Source: Pseudomonadota bacterium (GTDB lineage: Bacteria; Pseudomonadota; Gammaproteobacteria; Burkholderiales; Gallionellaceae). From it: a stretch of 47,694 bases of DNA. Below, piece after piece: positions 1-8,406 of the stretch. The notes under the pieces were generated by a model that worked only from the letters and a program-made list of their open reading frames with translations, made no database searches and was not told where the DNA came from. Position 1 is the first letter of the stretch. Each line of letters opens with the position of its first letter. The position numbers and the translations under genes were made by a program. The stretch lies in the NCBI GenBank assembly GCA_021822115.1, contig JAJZSA010000011.1:1-47694 (forward strand). The letters run 5' to 3'.

Positions 1-636
1 CGTGATACGCATCCAGTGCGCCTGCGGCAGTTTGCGGATGCCGTTGAGCAAGGTGCGCGGCGCGGGCACCGATGAATGCAGCGTGAGCTGGTGGTGCAAC
101 GCCACCGGATCGATGCTGGTGTCGATGCCGCCACTGGCCAGCAGCGATTGCGTGGTGGAGGCGAAGCGCAACGAGGCGCCGTCCAGCGCGTAATACAGCG
201 GCTTGATGCCGAAGCGGTCGCGCGCCATGAACAGCGTGTGGTCGCGCAGGTCCCACACGGCGAAGGCGAACATGCCGTAGAAGTGCGCCACGCAATACTC
301 GCCCCAGGCATGGTAGGCCTTGAGGATCACCTCGGTATCACCGTCGGAGAAGAAGTCGTAGCCCATCTCCTGCAACTCGTCGCGCAGCTCGCGGTAGTTG
401 TAGATCGTGCCGTTGAACACCAGCGCCAGATGCAGCGCCTCGTCCACCATGGGCTGGCGGGCGCGCTCGGACAGGTCGATGATGGACAGGCGGCGATGGC
501 CGAACGCCAGCGGTCCGTCGGCATACATGCCCGAGGCGTCCGGTCCGCGCCGTTCCAAGGCTTCGGTCATGCGCAGCAGGCGCGCATGGTCCGGGGTCTG
601 TCCATCGAAACGCAATTCACCGCACAGGCCGCACAT
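1..636 (-). CDS. N-acetylglutaminylglutamine-type asparagine synthase amidotransferase, N-terminal part (runs off the window)
   Basis: Class II glutamine amidotransferase domain of an asparagine-synthase-family enzyme. The first 212 residues are present; the gene continues past base 1. It begins MCGLCGELRFDG, with Cys2 as the N-terminal nucleophile exposed after Met removal, followed by the RGPDASG, GHRRLSI, FNGTIYNYREL and DGDTEVIL blocks typical of glutaminase domains. The opening and the MVDEALHLALVFNG stretch look more like the amidotransferase that makes the osmolyte N-acetylglutaminylglutamine amide than like general AsnB; that assignment is by memory of the family. The synthetase domain is outside the window, so AsnB remains possible. 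The start is the only ATG that preserves Cys2. It lies 12 bases after the stop of the outer-membrane gene upstream, so the two are probably cotranscribed. Confidence 0.8.
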   Translation of the reverse strand, partial: MCGLCGELRFDGQTPDHARLLRMTEALERRGPDASGMYADGPLAFGHRRLSIIDLSERARQPMVDEALHLALVFNGTIYNYRELRDELQEMGYDFFSDGDTEVILKAYHAWGEYCVAHFYGMFAFAVWDLRDHTLFMARDRFGIKPLYYALDGASLRFASTTQSLLASGGIDTSIDPVALHHQLTLHSSVPAPRTLLNGIRKLPQAHWMRIT

Positions 637-648
637 GGTCGTTCACTT

Positions 649-1566
649 TCAGAATTCGAGGGAAGGGCGCAACACGAAGGTCAGCTTGTTGCGCGTGCCG
701 GTGCGCAGTATGCCGGAATACTCGTCCGGGCTGGTCCAGATGAAACCGGCGCTGAACGTAGGCGTGTAGCCATTTTCGCGCAGCGGGAATTTCTTGCCGG
801 CGATCAGCTCGCTGCGCACCAGTTTGCCGCCATGTTGCAGGAAGTGCACGCGGAACTCCAGCGAACTGTTGTCCAGCCAGCCCGTGCCCGGGGTGTTCAG
901 TTCGGTGTTATTGCGCGCCAGGCTGAGATAGGTGACGTTGTTGATGTCGTGGTTGCGGTTGAACTTGCCGCCGATGCGGAAGCTCCACGACAGCTTGCGC
1001 GCGGCCTGTTCGATCTGGCCCTTGAGCTTCCATTCCAGCTCGCACCAGTCGTCGCTGACCAACTGGTTGTCCTCGATGTGCTTGGTGCCCACGCTGAGCA
1101 GATAGCCGGTGTAGCCGTAGTTGTTGGTCTTGCCCCGGTCACCCGGGCGTTGCAGTTTGGCCACGTTGCCGAAGAAGGCGGACACCGCCCACGGCTCCTG
1201 GAAGCCGGCGGTGAGCGTCTCGATGATATTGAGATTGTCGCTGACGGCGGCGCTGTCGTAGAAGCCGCGCTGATGGGTCTTGAGCCAGGTGCCCAGCACC
1301 GGCATCGGATACACGCTGGCTTCCAGCGTCATATAGCGCGGGACCAGCGCATCCTTGAGCAGTTCGCGATAGATCAGCGTCTCCTGGTCCAGCACGATGG
1401 TAGGGATGGGTTTGTCGGTGAGCGGGATGTTGAAGCCGGCGTTGGTGTAGTAGGGATCGACTTCATAGACGAACTCGGCGCGGGCCGTCTCCTCTTGGGC
1501 CGATACCGTCGCACAACTCGATGCGAGCAACAGGGCGGACAGCAGGTGGCGTGGGCGCGGGGACAT
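649..1566 (-). CDS. Predicted outer-membrane beta-barrel protein, unknown function
   Basis: 305 residues. From the ATG at 1566 there is a clear signal peptide (Arg/Pro/His-rich start, hydrophobic LLSALLLASS core, likely cleavage after VSA). The rest is rich in alternating polar/hydrophobic and aromatic residues, and the last residue is Phe (LRPSLEF), the usual C-terminal signature for outer-membrane barrel insertion. A longer frame opens at 1602, but its extra residues precede the signal peptide and are unlikely to be translated. I do not recognise the family. It precedes the amidotransferase gene by 12 bases, which suggests a link with osmolyte synthesis or export, but this is only context. 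Confidence 0.7.
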   Translation of the reverse strand: MSPRPRHLLSALLLASSCATVSAQEETARAEFVYEVDPYYTNAGFNIPLTDKPIPTIVLDQETLIYRELLKDALVPRYMTLEASVYPMPVLGTWLKTHQRGFYDSAAVSDNLNIIETLTAGFQEPWAVSAFFGNVAKLQRPGDRGKTNNYGYTGYLLSVGTKHIEDNQLVSDDWCELEWKLKGQIEQAARKLSWSFRIGGKFNRNHDINNVTYLSLARNNTELNTPGTGWLDNSSLEFRVHFLQHGGKLVRSELIAGKKFPLRENGYTPTFSAGFIWTSPDEYSGILRTGTRNKLTFVLRPSLEF

Positions 1567-1664
1567 GGCGGGCGATTCTAGCGGGGGATGCCGCAGGCGC
1601 AAAGCATAGCCGACTGCCCTGCAGGGTTTCGGTAGAATGCGCGCCTTGCCACAAGGAGGCCATC

Positions 1665-2123
1665 TTGAAACGACTTACCGCCACCGCGCTCAGCGAACTC
1701 AGCCAGCAGGCCCGCCAGGCACCGCGTCTGCGCATGAACAGCAATCTGCACAGCGACCTGACCGACCCCATCCAGCGCCTGGCCATCGCCATGGAACCGG
1801 ACACCCTCATTTTGCCGCATCGTCATCCGCACACCTGGGAGATCCTGACCGCCTTGCGCGGCCGCTTCACCGTGCTGCTGTTCGATGACGCCGGTGTCGT
1901 CACCGAACGTGCCGAGCTGGGCGACGAATGCAGCGTGGTCGAGATCCCGGCCGGTGGCTGGCATGCGGTGCTGTCGCGCGATCCCGGTGCGGTCATCTTC
2001 GAGGTCAAGCATGGCCCGTATACCCCCATCGTCGAGGCTGACGTGGCCGCCTGGAGCAATGGGCGCAGCGCGGCCGAACTCAACGCCTGGTATGCCGTGG
2101 CGCAAGTGGGCCAGCGTATGTGA
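1665..2123 (+). CDS. WbuC-family cupin-fold metalloprotein
   Basis: 152 residues. The start is TTG at 1665, chosen because a full AAGGAGG ribosome site sits just upstream and the family begins with MK-x-L-like residues here; no ATG is suitably placed. The central domain has the cupin metal set His52, His54, Glu59 (HRHPHTWE) and His100 (GGWH), with the family stretches PIQRLAIAMEP, LRGRFTVLLFDD and FEVKHGPYTP. WbuC proteins occur in O-antigen loci, but many homologues, as here, are outside polysaccharide clusters and their reaction is not established. A TAGAAT -10-like hexamer at 1633-1638 is well placed for transcription, although no good -35 is visible. It is divergent from the outer-membrane gene at 649-1566. 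Confidence 0.8.
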   Translation: MKRLTATALSELSQQARQAPRLRMNSNLHSDLTDPIQRLAIAMEPDTLILPHRHPHTWEILTALRGRFTVLLFDDAGVVTERAELGDECSVVEIPAGGWHAVLSRDPGAVIFEVKHGPYTPIVEADVAAWSNGRSAAELNAWYAVAQVGQRM

Positions 2124-2185
2124 TCGCCCGGGGACGATTTGCTCCTATACTGTCGGCGCAGCGTGTCACCGGATAGAGGGCAGAG

Positions 2186-3301
2186 ATGAAGATAGGCGTC
2201 CCCAAGGAGATCAAGACCAACGAGAACCGCGTCGCGCTGGTGCCGGCCGGTGTCGAGGCACTGGTGGCCGGCGGCCATCAGGTGCTGGTGGAGCGCGGCG
2301 CCGGGCTCGGCAGCGGTTTCGACGATGCCGCCTACCAGGCCGCCGGCGCCCAGATCCAGCCGGATGCCGCAATGGTGTGGGCCGACGCCGAGATGATCGT
2401 CAAGGTGAAGGAACCCATCGAACGCGAATGGCCGCACATCCGCGCCGGCCAGGTCATCTTCACCTACTTCCATTTCGCCGCCAGTGAACCGTTGACGCGT
2501 GCGCTGCTGGCCAGCGGTGCGGTATGCATCGCCTACGAGACGGTGGAACTGCCCACACGCGAGTTGCCGTTGCTCACCCCGATGTCGGAAGTGGCCGGGC
2601 GCATGGCGGTGCAGGAAGGCGCCAAATATCTGGAAAAACTGAACGGAGGGCGCGGCATCCTGCTCGGCGGCGTGCCCGGCGTGGCGCCGGCCAAGGTGCT
2701 GGTGCTCGGTGCCGGCGTGGTCGGCGTCAATGCGGCGCGCATCGCCGCCGGCATGGGCGCCAGCGTGACCATCCTCGATGTCTCGTTGCAACGCCTGCGC
2801 TACCTGAGCGAAGTGATGCCGGGCAACGTGCAACTGCTGTTCTCCGACCGTCACCAGTTGCTGGCGCAGCTCGCCACCGCCGACCTGGTCATCGGCGCCG
2901 TGCTCATCCCCGGCGCGGTGGCGCCCAAACTCATCCGCCGCGAAGACCTCAAGCTGATGCGGCCGGGCGCGGTCATCGTCGATGTCGCGGTCGATCAGGG
3001 CGGTTGCGTGGAGACCACGCGGCCGACCACGCACGAGCAGCCCACCTTCATCGTGGATGGCGTGGTGCACTACGGTGTGGCCAACATGCCCGGCGGCGTG
3101 CCGGTCACGTCCACGCTGGCACTGACCAACGCCACCTTGCCCTATGTGCAGCAACTGGCCGATCTCGGCTACCGCGCTGCGCTGAAGCGCTCCAGCGCGC
3201 TGCTCAACGGACTCAACATCGTCGCCGGCAAGGTCACCCATCGCAAGGTGGCGGAAGCCTTCGCCATGGATTACCACCCGGCCGAGAGCCTGCTCGATTA
3301 G
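2186..3301 (+). CDS. ald: Alanine dehydrogenase
   Basis: 371 residues, the normal length. NAD-dependent interconversion of L-alanine and pyruvate plus ammonia. It opens [18 protein letters not shown], the family signature carrying the substrate-binding Arg. The N-terminal catalytic part includes KVKEP and FTYFHFAAS with the catalytic His. The NAD-binding Rossmann segment is [21 protein letters not shown], and the C-terminal part contains [24 protein letters not shown] in pieces typical of AlaDH/PntA proteins. AGAGGGCAG precedes the ATG. The LonB-like gene starts 12 bases downstream, so the two may share a transcript, though no functional link is evident. Confidence 0.95.
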   Translation: MKIGVPKEIKTNENRVALVPAGVEALVAGGHQVLVERGAGLGSGFDDAAYQAAGAQIQPDAAMVWADAEMIVKVKEPIEREWPHIRAGQVIFTYFHFAASEPLTRALLASGAVCIAYETVELPTRELPLLTPMSEVAGRMAVQEGAKYLEKLNGGRGILLGGVPGVAPAKVLVLGAGVVGVNAARIAAGMGASVTILDVSLQRLRYLSEVMPGNVQLLFSDRHQLLAQLATADLVIGAVLIPGAVAPKLIRREDLKLMRPGAVIVDVAVDQGGCVETTRPTTHEQPTFIVDGVVHYGVANMPGGVPVTSTLALTNATLPYVQQLADLGYRAALKRSSALLNGLNIVAGKVTHRKVAEAFAMDYHPAESLLD

Positions 3302-3312
3302 GACCCCACCCC

Positions 3313-5724
3313 ATGCCGATCTGCAAACTGCCGCCCAACGAACTGCGTCTCACCCTGTTCCCCGATGCACTCGGTTTCGCCGATACCGCGCAACTGCTCG
3401 ACGAACCCTTGCCGTGGATCGGTCAGGAGCGCGCGGAACAGGCGGCGCGTTTCGGCCTCGCCATGGAGCAGCCGGATTACAACCTGTTCGTGCTGGGCGA
3501 GATCGGCAGCGGCCGTTCGACCTTGCTCAAGCAGGCGATGCATGCGGCCGCGGCGGCGCGGCCGGTGCCGCCCGACCTGTGTTACCTGCACAACTTCGAT
3601 GTGCCGGAACGGCCGCTGGCCTTGCGCCTGCCGGCCGGACAGGGACGCCTGCTGCGCAAGCTGATGCTGCGCCTGTGCAAGACGCTGGCGCACGAGATCC
3701 CGCAGCGCCTCAACGGCGAGGACTTCAAGAGCGAGAGTGAACGCATCGAGAAGGAATATAAAGCGGAAGAGGCGAAAGGCTATGCCGCACTCGATGTGTG
3801 TGCCGACCAGCGTTCCTTCACCCTGCATCGCGAGAGCGGCCATCTGGTGTTCACCTACCACAATGCCAAGGGCCACACCCTGACCGAGGAAGAGGTGTTG
3901 CTGCTGCCCAAGGAGAAACGGGTGGCCATCGAACAGGCCGAGCAGGAGCTGCGCGCCGAGATCAGCGCCTATTTCGACAAGCTCAACGAGCTGGGCAAAC
4001 GTCGCGACGAAGCGCTCGCCGCATTGCGCCGGCAAGTGGTCAAACCGCTGCTGGAACATGAGTTGCAGGAGATCCGCAACGAGTTGAAGAAGCAGATCAA
4101 GGACACGGTCAAGCTCGGCGGCTATCTGGAACAGATCGAGCAGGACGTGCTGGATAAGGTGGAGCTGTTCAAGCCGCTGGACAGCGAGGACGACATCCGC
4201 CTGGAAGCACTGCACAAGGCCATGCAGCGCTATCGCGTCAATCTGGTGGTGGATAACGACGGCCTCAGCGGCGCGCCGGTGATCGTGGAGGACAATCCCT
4301 TGTTCCGTTCGCTGTTCGGCAGCATCGAATATCAGACCGAGAACGATGCGCTGGTCACCGATTTCTCGCGCATCCGCGCCGGCAGCCTGCACAAGGCGCA
4401 CGGCGGTTATCTGATGCTGCACCTGCGCGACCTGGCGGTGGACGGACTGGTATGGGAGAAGCTGCGCCGCCTGTTGCGCAGCGGCCGCTTGCAGATCGAG
4501 GAGCCGGGCACCGCCTTCAGCCCCATCGCCACCGTGTCGCTGGAACCGGAAGCGGTGGATGTCGAAGTCAAGATCGTGCTGATCGGCTCGCGCGAACAGT
4601 ATTACGAATTGCAGGAGGAAGACCCGGAGTTCGCGCGCCACTTCCAGGTCAAGGTGGATTTCGCCGACAGCTTCCACGCCAGCGCCGACACGCGCCGCGC
4701 TACCGCCATCTTCGTCGCCTATGCCTGCCAGCGCTTGGGCCTGCCGCACTTCTCGGTGGCCGCCGTGGCGCGCCTGCTGGAAGAGACGCATCGCGCAGTG
4801 GATGACCAGTCGCGCCAGAGCGCCAACTTCGCGCGCATCGAAGCGCTGGTGATGGAGAGTGCCGCGCTATGCCGAGCGCGCAACGGGCGGCTGGTGGAGG
4901 CGGAGGATGTGGAAGCCGCGCAGGCCGCGCGCATCAAGCGCCACGACTATCCCGAGCAGCGCATGCACGAGGCATTCGCCGACGGCGACCTGCTGGTGTG
5001 CGTGCATGGCGAGCAGGTCGGCCAGCTCAACGCGCTGACCCAGGTCGATCTGGGCGAATACCGTTTCGGCTTCCCGGTGCGCGTCACCGCGCGCACCTAC
5101 GCCGGTGAAGATGGCCTGCTCAACATCGAACGCGAGGTCGAGATGTCCGGTCCGATCCACGACAAGGGCGTGCTCATCCTCAACCATTACCTGTCCGGCC
5201 TGTTCGCGCAGAACGCGCCGCTCGCCTTCAACGCCTCCATCGTGTTCGAGCAGGAATACAACGGTGTGGAGGGCGACTCGGCCTCGTGTGCCGAACTGTA
5301 TGTGTTGCTGTCGGCGTTGTCAGGTGTGGCGCTGAAGCAGGGCATCGCGGTCACCGGTGCGCTGAACCAGCATGGCGATGTGCTGCCGGTGGGCGGCATC
5401 AACGAGAAGATCGAAGGCTATTTCCGGGTGTGCGAGAGCGCCGGGCTGGATGGCAGTCAGGGCGTGCTGATCCCGCAGCGCAACCGTCGCCACCTGATGT
5501 TGTCACGCAAGGTGGTGGAGGCGGTCGATCAGGGGCTGTTCCATCTCTACACGGCGGAACATGTGCGCGAAGGCATGGAATTGCTCACCGGCATGCCGAG
5601 TGGTGTCGCCGACGAGGCGGGCCGTTATCCGCAAGGCAGCGTGCTGGGCCATGCCCAGCAGGTGCTGCTCGATTACCGCCGCGCCTGCCAGGAATCGGCG
5701 CGTGCGCGGCGCGACGAAAAATGA
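3313..5724 (+). CDS. LonB-like ATP-dependent protease (AAA domain plus Lon S16 protease domain)
   Basis: 803 residues. The N-terminal P-loop at residues 62-70 reads GEIGSGRST: the usual Walker A Lys is Arg68. A long charged, helix-rich insertion (about 130-290) follows, typical of this YcbZ/LonB-like branch (AAA_32 and Lon_C families). The C-terminal protease domain has EGDSAS with predicted catalytic Ser656 and Lys699 in VGGINEKIEG, the Lon Ser-Lys dyad. The start at 3313 gives the family N-terminus; an upstream open frame from 2524 overlaps ald and is spurious. The proteolytic site looks intact, while ATP hydrolysis may be altered. The gene ends 7 bases from a convergent BCAM0308-type gene. 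Confidence 0.9.
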   Translation: MPICKLPPNELRLTLFPDALGFADTAQLLDEPLPWIGQERAEQAARFGLAMEQPDYNLFVLGEIGSGRSTLLKQAMHAAAAARPVPPDLCYLHNFDVPERPLALRLPAGQGRLLRKLMLRLCKTLAHEIPQRLNGEDFKSESERIEKEYKAEEAKGYAALDVCADQRSFTLHRESGHLVFTYHNAKGHTLTEEEVLLLPKEKRVAIEQAEQELRAEISAYFDKLNELGKRRDEALAALRRQVVKPLLEHELQEIRNELKKQIKDTVKLGGYLEQIEQDVLDKVELFKPLDSEDDIRLEALHKAMQRYRVNLVVDNDGLSGAPVIVEDNPLFRSLFGSIEYQTENDALVTDFSRIRAGSLHKAHGGYLMLHLRDLAVDGLVWEKLRRLLRSGRLQIEEPGTAFSPIATVSLEPEAVDVEVKIVLIGSREQYYELQEEDPEFARHFQVKVDFADSFHASADTRRATAIFVAYACQRLGLPHFSVAAVARLLEETHRAVDDQSRQSANFARIEALVMESAALCRARNGRLVEAEDVEAAQAARIKRHDYPEQRMHEAFADGDLLVCVHGEQVGQLNALTQVDLGEYRFGFPVRVTARTYAGEDGLLNIEREVEMSGPIHDKGVLILNHYLSGLFAQNAPLAFNASIVFEQEYNGVEGDSASCAELYVLLSALSGVALKQGIAVTGALNQHGDVLPVGGINEKIEGYFRVCESAGLDGSQGVLIPQRNRRHLMLSRKVVEAVDQGLFHLYTAEHVREGMELLTGMPSGVADEAGRYPQGSVLGHAQQVLLDYRRACQESARARRDEK

Positions 5725-5731
5725 TGCCGCT

Positions 5732-6232
5732 TCAGCGCATCCAGCTCACGCGCAGCAACATCTGATCCGGGTTGTAGTGGTATTCCAGCGTGCCTTGATA
5801 GGCATGGTGCAGCGCGTCGCCGAGTGCGCGCGCCAGATGGATGCCGGTGGTGGTCACTTCCATGCCCTGTGCGTTGCGCGTCACCGCCATGATGCGCTGC
5901 AAGGGATGCTCGGCGTTTTCCTTCTCTTCGTGATGGCGCAGCAACTGCGTGATCTCTGCTTCGTGCGCATCGAGGAACGCTCCGCCTAGCAATACATAGC
6001 CGGCGGGGAAGCGGTCGTTGATGCGCTGGCAGGCGGGGCAGGTGGTCTTGTGCGATTTGGCCGGCCGCTCCATCCATTGCCAGCGTCCCTGGTGGAACAC
6101 CGCGCCGCATTCCGGACATACGGTGGGTTCGGGCAGTTTGCCCTTGCTCTGATAACTGTCGTGCACGGACTCCTGCATCAACTGGTCGCGCCGTAAGAGA
6201 TGGAATCCGGGCGGGTGCTTGGACTGGCTCAT
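5732..6232 (-). CDS. BCAM0308-type zinc-ribbon-like protein
   Basis: 166 residues, cytoplasmic. Two Cys pairs, CPECGAVFHQGRW near residue 38 and CPACQRI near residue 66, are spaced like a zinc ribbon. The C-terminal half (AEHPLQRIMAV...MEVTTTGIHLARALGDAL...LEYHYN) is well conserved in proteins I remember under the label BCAM0308 family; no activity is established. Similar proteins often carry this pattern of a nucleic-acid or ribosome-binding ribbon plus an alpha/beta domain, but that is inference. It is convergent with the LonB-like gene (7-base gap) and lies downstream of a small SAP-domain gene on the same strand with a 21-base gap, so those two are probably cotranscribed. Confidence 0.75.
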   Translation of the reverse strand: MSQSKHPPGFHLLRRDQLMQESVHDSYQSKGKLPEPTVCPECGAVFHQGRWQWMERPAKSHKTTCPACQRINDRFPAGYVLLGGAFLDAHEAEITQLLRHHEEKENAEHPLQRIMAVTRNAQGMEVTTTGIHLARALGDALHHAYQGTLEYHYNPDQMLLRVSWMR

Positions 6233-6253
6233 GGCTTTCTCCTCAGGTTGGTT

Positions 6254-6451
6254 TCACTCCTTGCGTGCTGCGTCGAAACAATCTTCGCGCCAGCAGCAAT
6301 CGGAACGGTCGCAGTCGCCGTTCTTCGCCGTGGCGAAACAGGGATAGTTGCCTTCCGCGATCTGGATGGTGCGCACGAGTTCGATCTTGAACATCTTCTC
6401 GGGCTGGATGCCGTGTGCCCGTGCGATCTTGTGAATGTCTTCCAGTTTCAT
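6254..6451 (-). CDS. Small SAP-domain-like protein
   Basis: 65 residues. The first half, MKLEDIHKIARAHGI then PEKMFKIELVRTIQ, has the helix-extended loop-helix pattern of a SAP motif (a short nucleic-acid-binding module). The second half has four Cys (NYPCFATAKNGDC, SDCCWREDCF) that could bind a metal. Proteins of this size and pattern occur in many Proteobacteria, function unknown. GGGGGGACGGC upstream of the ATG serves as ribosome site. It is first in a probable two-gene unit with the BCAM0308-type gene, also Cys-rich. Confidence 0.7.
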   Translation of the reverse strand: MKLEDIHKIARAHGIQPEKMFKIELVRTIQIAEGNYPCFATAKNGDCDRSDCCWREDCFDAARKE

Positions 6452-6606
6452 GCCGTCCCCCCGGGGTGGATGAAGAATGAAGCATCGATGGTGCGGGATG
6501 TGCCGGGAGCGCCCCGGCAGGAGTGCGCATTCTGTGCCTGTCGCGCGGCCACCGCAAGGGGGGAGGCTGCGTTAACATCCGCAGCGTCCGACTCGGGGGG
6601 GAAGAC

Positions 6607-7686
6607 ATGCAACGCATCCTCGGCTATCTGTTCATGCTGCTGTCGCTGGCGCCGAGCGCGCAGGCCGCCGACATCGAAGCATTCGTGCGCGCGGGCTGCC
6701 CGCATTGCGCGCAAGCCGAGTCGTTCCTGGCGCAACTGCAGCGCGAACAGCCGACGCTGGATATCGTCATCCACGATGTCGGCATCTCGCCCGAGGCCGC
6801 CCGTCGCCTGCAAGACATCGCCCAGACGCAGGGCATCCCGCCGCGCGTGCCCACCTTCCTCATCGGCGACCAGGTGCTGGTCGGCTACTCCGCCGCGGCC
6901 GGCAGCGACCGCCTGCTGCGCGAACTGCTCGCGCGCGATGCCCAAGCCGCCGATCACCGCGCTGCGCAGCTGCGACTGTTCGGTTTCGACCTCACGCCGG
7001 AACAACTCGGCCTGCCGCTGTTCACATTGCTCATGGGCTTGCTCGACGGCGTCAATCCCTGCTCGATGTGGGTGCTCATCCTCATGCTCACCTTGCTTGC
7101 GCCGCTCAACGACCGACGGCGCATGCTGGCTATCGCCGGCACCTTCGTCGTGGTGCAAGGTATCGCCTATTACCTGTTCATGGCGGCCTGGCTCAAGCTG
7201 TTCCTGTTCATCGGCCTGTCGCGCGCCTCCGAGATCGTCCTCGCCTTGCTCGCGCTGTTCGCCGGCGTGCTCAATCTCAAGGACGCCTGGCATCCCGGTG
7301 CCGGTCCGTCGCTTTCCATCCCGTCCGCCGCCAAGCCCGGCATCTACGCGCACATGCGGCGCATCCTGCGCGCGCAAGACCTCGCCGCCGCGCTGGTCGG
7401 CACCGTGCTGCTCGGCGTGCTGGTGCAGTTCGTCGAACTGCTGTGCACTTCCGGCTTCCCCGCGCTCTATACGCGCATCCTCACCCAGCACGACCTCACC
7501 GGTTTCGGCTATCACGCCTATCTTTTGCTGTACGACCTGGCCTACATGCTGGACGACTTCCTCATCCTGGCCATCGGCGTCTACACGCTCAGCCAGCGCC
7601 GTTTGCAGGAACGCGAAGGGCGCGCGCTCAAACTGCTGAGCGCGCTGGTGATGATCGGGCTGGGCCTGTACCTGTTGTGGCCATGA
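6607..7686 (+). CDS. Exported redoxin domain fused to a DsbD/CcdA-like membrane domain
   Basis: 359 residues. A signal peptide (1-20) is followed by a glutaredoxin/thioredoxin-like domain with CPHC at residues 31-34 and a VPTFLIGD cis-Pro segment, then a multi-helix membrane domain from about residue 130. The membrane part has NPCS (Cys152) and LLCTSGFP (Cys280), placed like the paired transmembrane cysteines of CcdA/DsbD that carry electrons across the membrane. The likely role is passing reducing equivalents from the cytoplasm to periplasmic thiols through its own redoxin domain; this follows from domain logic. The start at 6607 is supported by the purine-rich GGGGGGGAAG just upstream and by the signal peptide. 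Its stop overlaps an ATG at 7683, and pcm follows. Confidence 0.75.
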   Translation: MQRILGYLFMLLSLAPSAQAADIEAFVRAGCPHCAQAESFLAQLQREQPTLDIVIHDVGISPEAARRLQDIAQTQGIPPRVPTFLIGDQVLVGYSAAAGSDRLLRELLARDAQAADHRAAQLRLFGFDLTPEQLGLPLFTLLMGLLDGVNPCSMWVLILMLTLLAPLNDRRRMLAIAGTFVVVQGIAYYLFMAAWLKLFLFIGLSRASEIVLALLALFAGVLNLKDAWHPGAGPSLSIPSAAKPGIYAHMRRILRAQDLAAALVGTVLLGVLVQFVELLCTSGFPALYTRILTQHDLTGFGYHAYLLLYDLAYMLDDFLILAIGVYTLSQRRLQEREGRALKLLSALVMIGLGLYLLWP

Positions 7687-7703
7687 AGCGGAAGGAAACG
7701 CGC

Positions 7704-8399
7704 ATGCAAGAACCGCCCCCACAGTCAGGATGTCACGACGGATCGGAACAAGCCTTCGCTGCCGATCGCGCGCGGCTGGTCGCGGCCATCCGGCGCATGA
7801 CGCAGGACGAGGATGGTTTCGCGCCGCGCGCCGTTTCGGCACAGGTGCTCGCCGTCATCGGCAAAGTACCGCGCCATCGCTTTGTGCCGCGGGAGATCCG
7901 CATCGAGGCCTACGGCAACCATCCCTTGCCCATCGGCCATGGGCAGACCATCTCGCAGCCCTACATCGTCGCCCTGATGACCGACCTGTTGCAGCTCGAC
8001 AAGCGGCAGCGCGTGCTCGAGGTGGGTACCGGCTCGGGTTATCAGACGGCGGTGCTGGCGGAACTGGCGGGCACCGTGTTCAGCATGGAAGTCGTGGCGC
8101 CGTTGGCCGAGATGGCGGCGCACACCTTGCACGAATTGGGCTATGGCAACGTGACGGTGCAAGCCGGCGATGGCGCGCAGGGTTGGCCTGAGCATGCACC
8201 GTATGACGGCATCCTGGTCACTGCGGCGGCGGAAGAAGTGCCGCCAGCCCTGTTGCAGCAACTGCGGCCGGGTGGCCGTCTGGTGATTCCGGTGGGCGGA
8301 CGTTTCGAGGTGCAGCGCCTGCTGCGTATCACGCGCCGGGAAGCGGGCGGCTTCGAACGGGAATATATCGAGCCGGTGCGTTTCGTGCCGCTCGTGTGA
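7704..8399 (+). CDS. pcm: Protein-L-isoaspartate O-methyltransferase
   Basis: 231 residues from the ATG at 7704. Repairs isoaspartyl residues in aged proteins using S-adenosylmethionine. Family blocks in order: VPRHRFVP, YGNHPLPIGHGQTISQPYIVA (substrate loop), LEVGTGSGYQTAVLAEL (SAM motif I), DGILVTAAAEEVP and LRPGGRLVIPVG. Two starts are possible: ATG 7683, which overlaps the stop of the previous gene as ATGA but has no ribosome site, and ATG 7704, preceded by GGAAGGAAAC; I prefer the latter. Clustering with a thiol-redox protein fits protein repair, but the link is inferred. Confidence 0.92.
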   Translation: MQEPPPQSGCHDGSEQAFAADRARLVAAIRRMTQDEDGFAPRAVSAQVLAVIGKVPRHRFVPREIRIEAYGNHPLPIGHGQTISQPYIVALMTDLLQLDKRQRVLEVGTGSGYQTAVLAELAGTVFSMEVVAPLAEMAAHTLHELGYGNVTVQAGDGAQGWPEHAPYDGILVTAAAEEVPPALLQQLRPGGRLVIPVGGRFEVQRLLRITRREAGGFEREYIEPVRFVPLV

Positions 8400-8406
8400 G
8401 GCGTGT

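Noticed and set aside
76..1581. Long forward frame opposite the outer-membrane and amidotransferase genes
   Set aside because: Antisense shadow in GC-rich DNA: His/Arg/Gln/Ala-rich low-complexity translation, no ribosome site, while the reverse strand has clear domains.
2524..3312. N-terminal extension of the LonB-like gene through ald
   Set aside because: Translates the ald coding region out of frame into Arg/Ala-rich sequence; the family start is at 3313.
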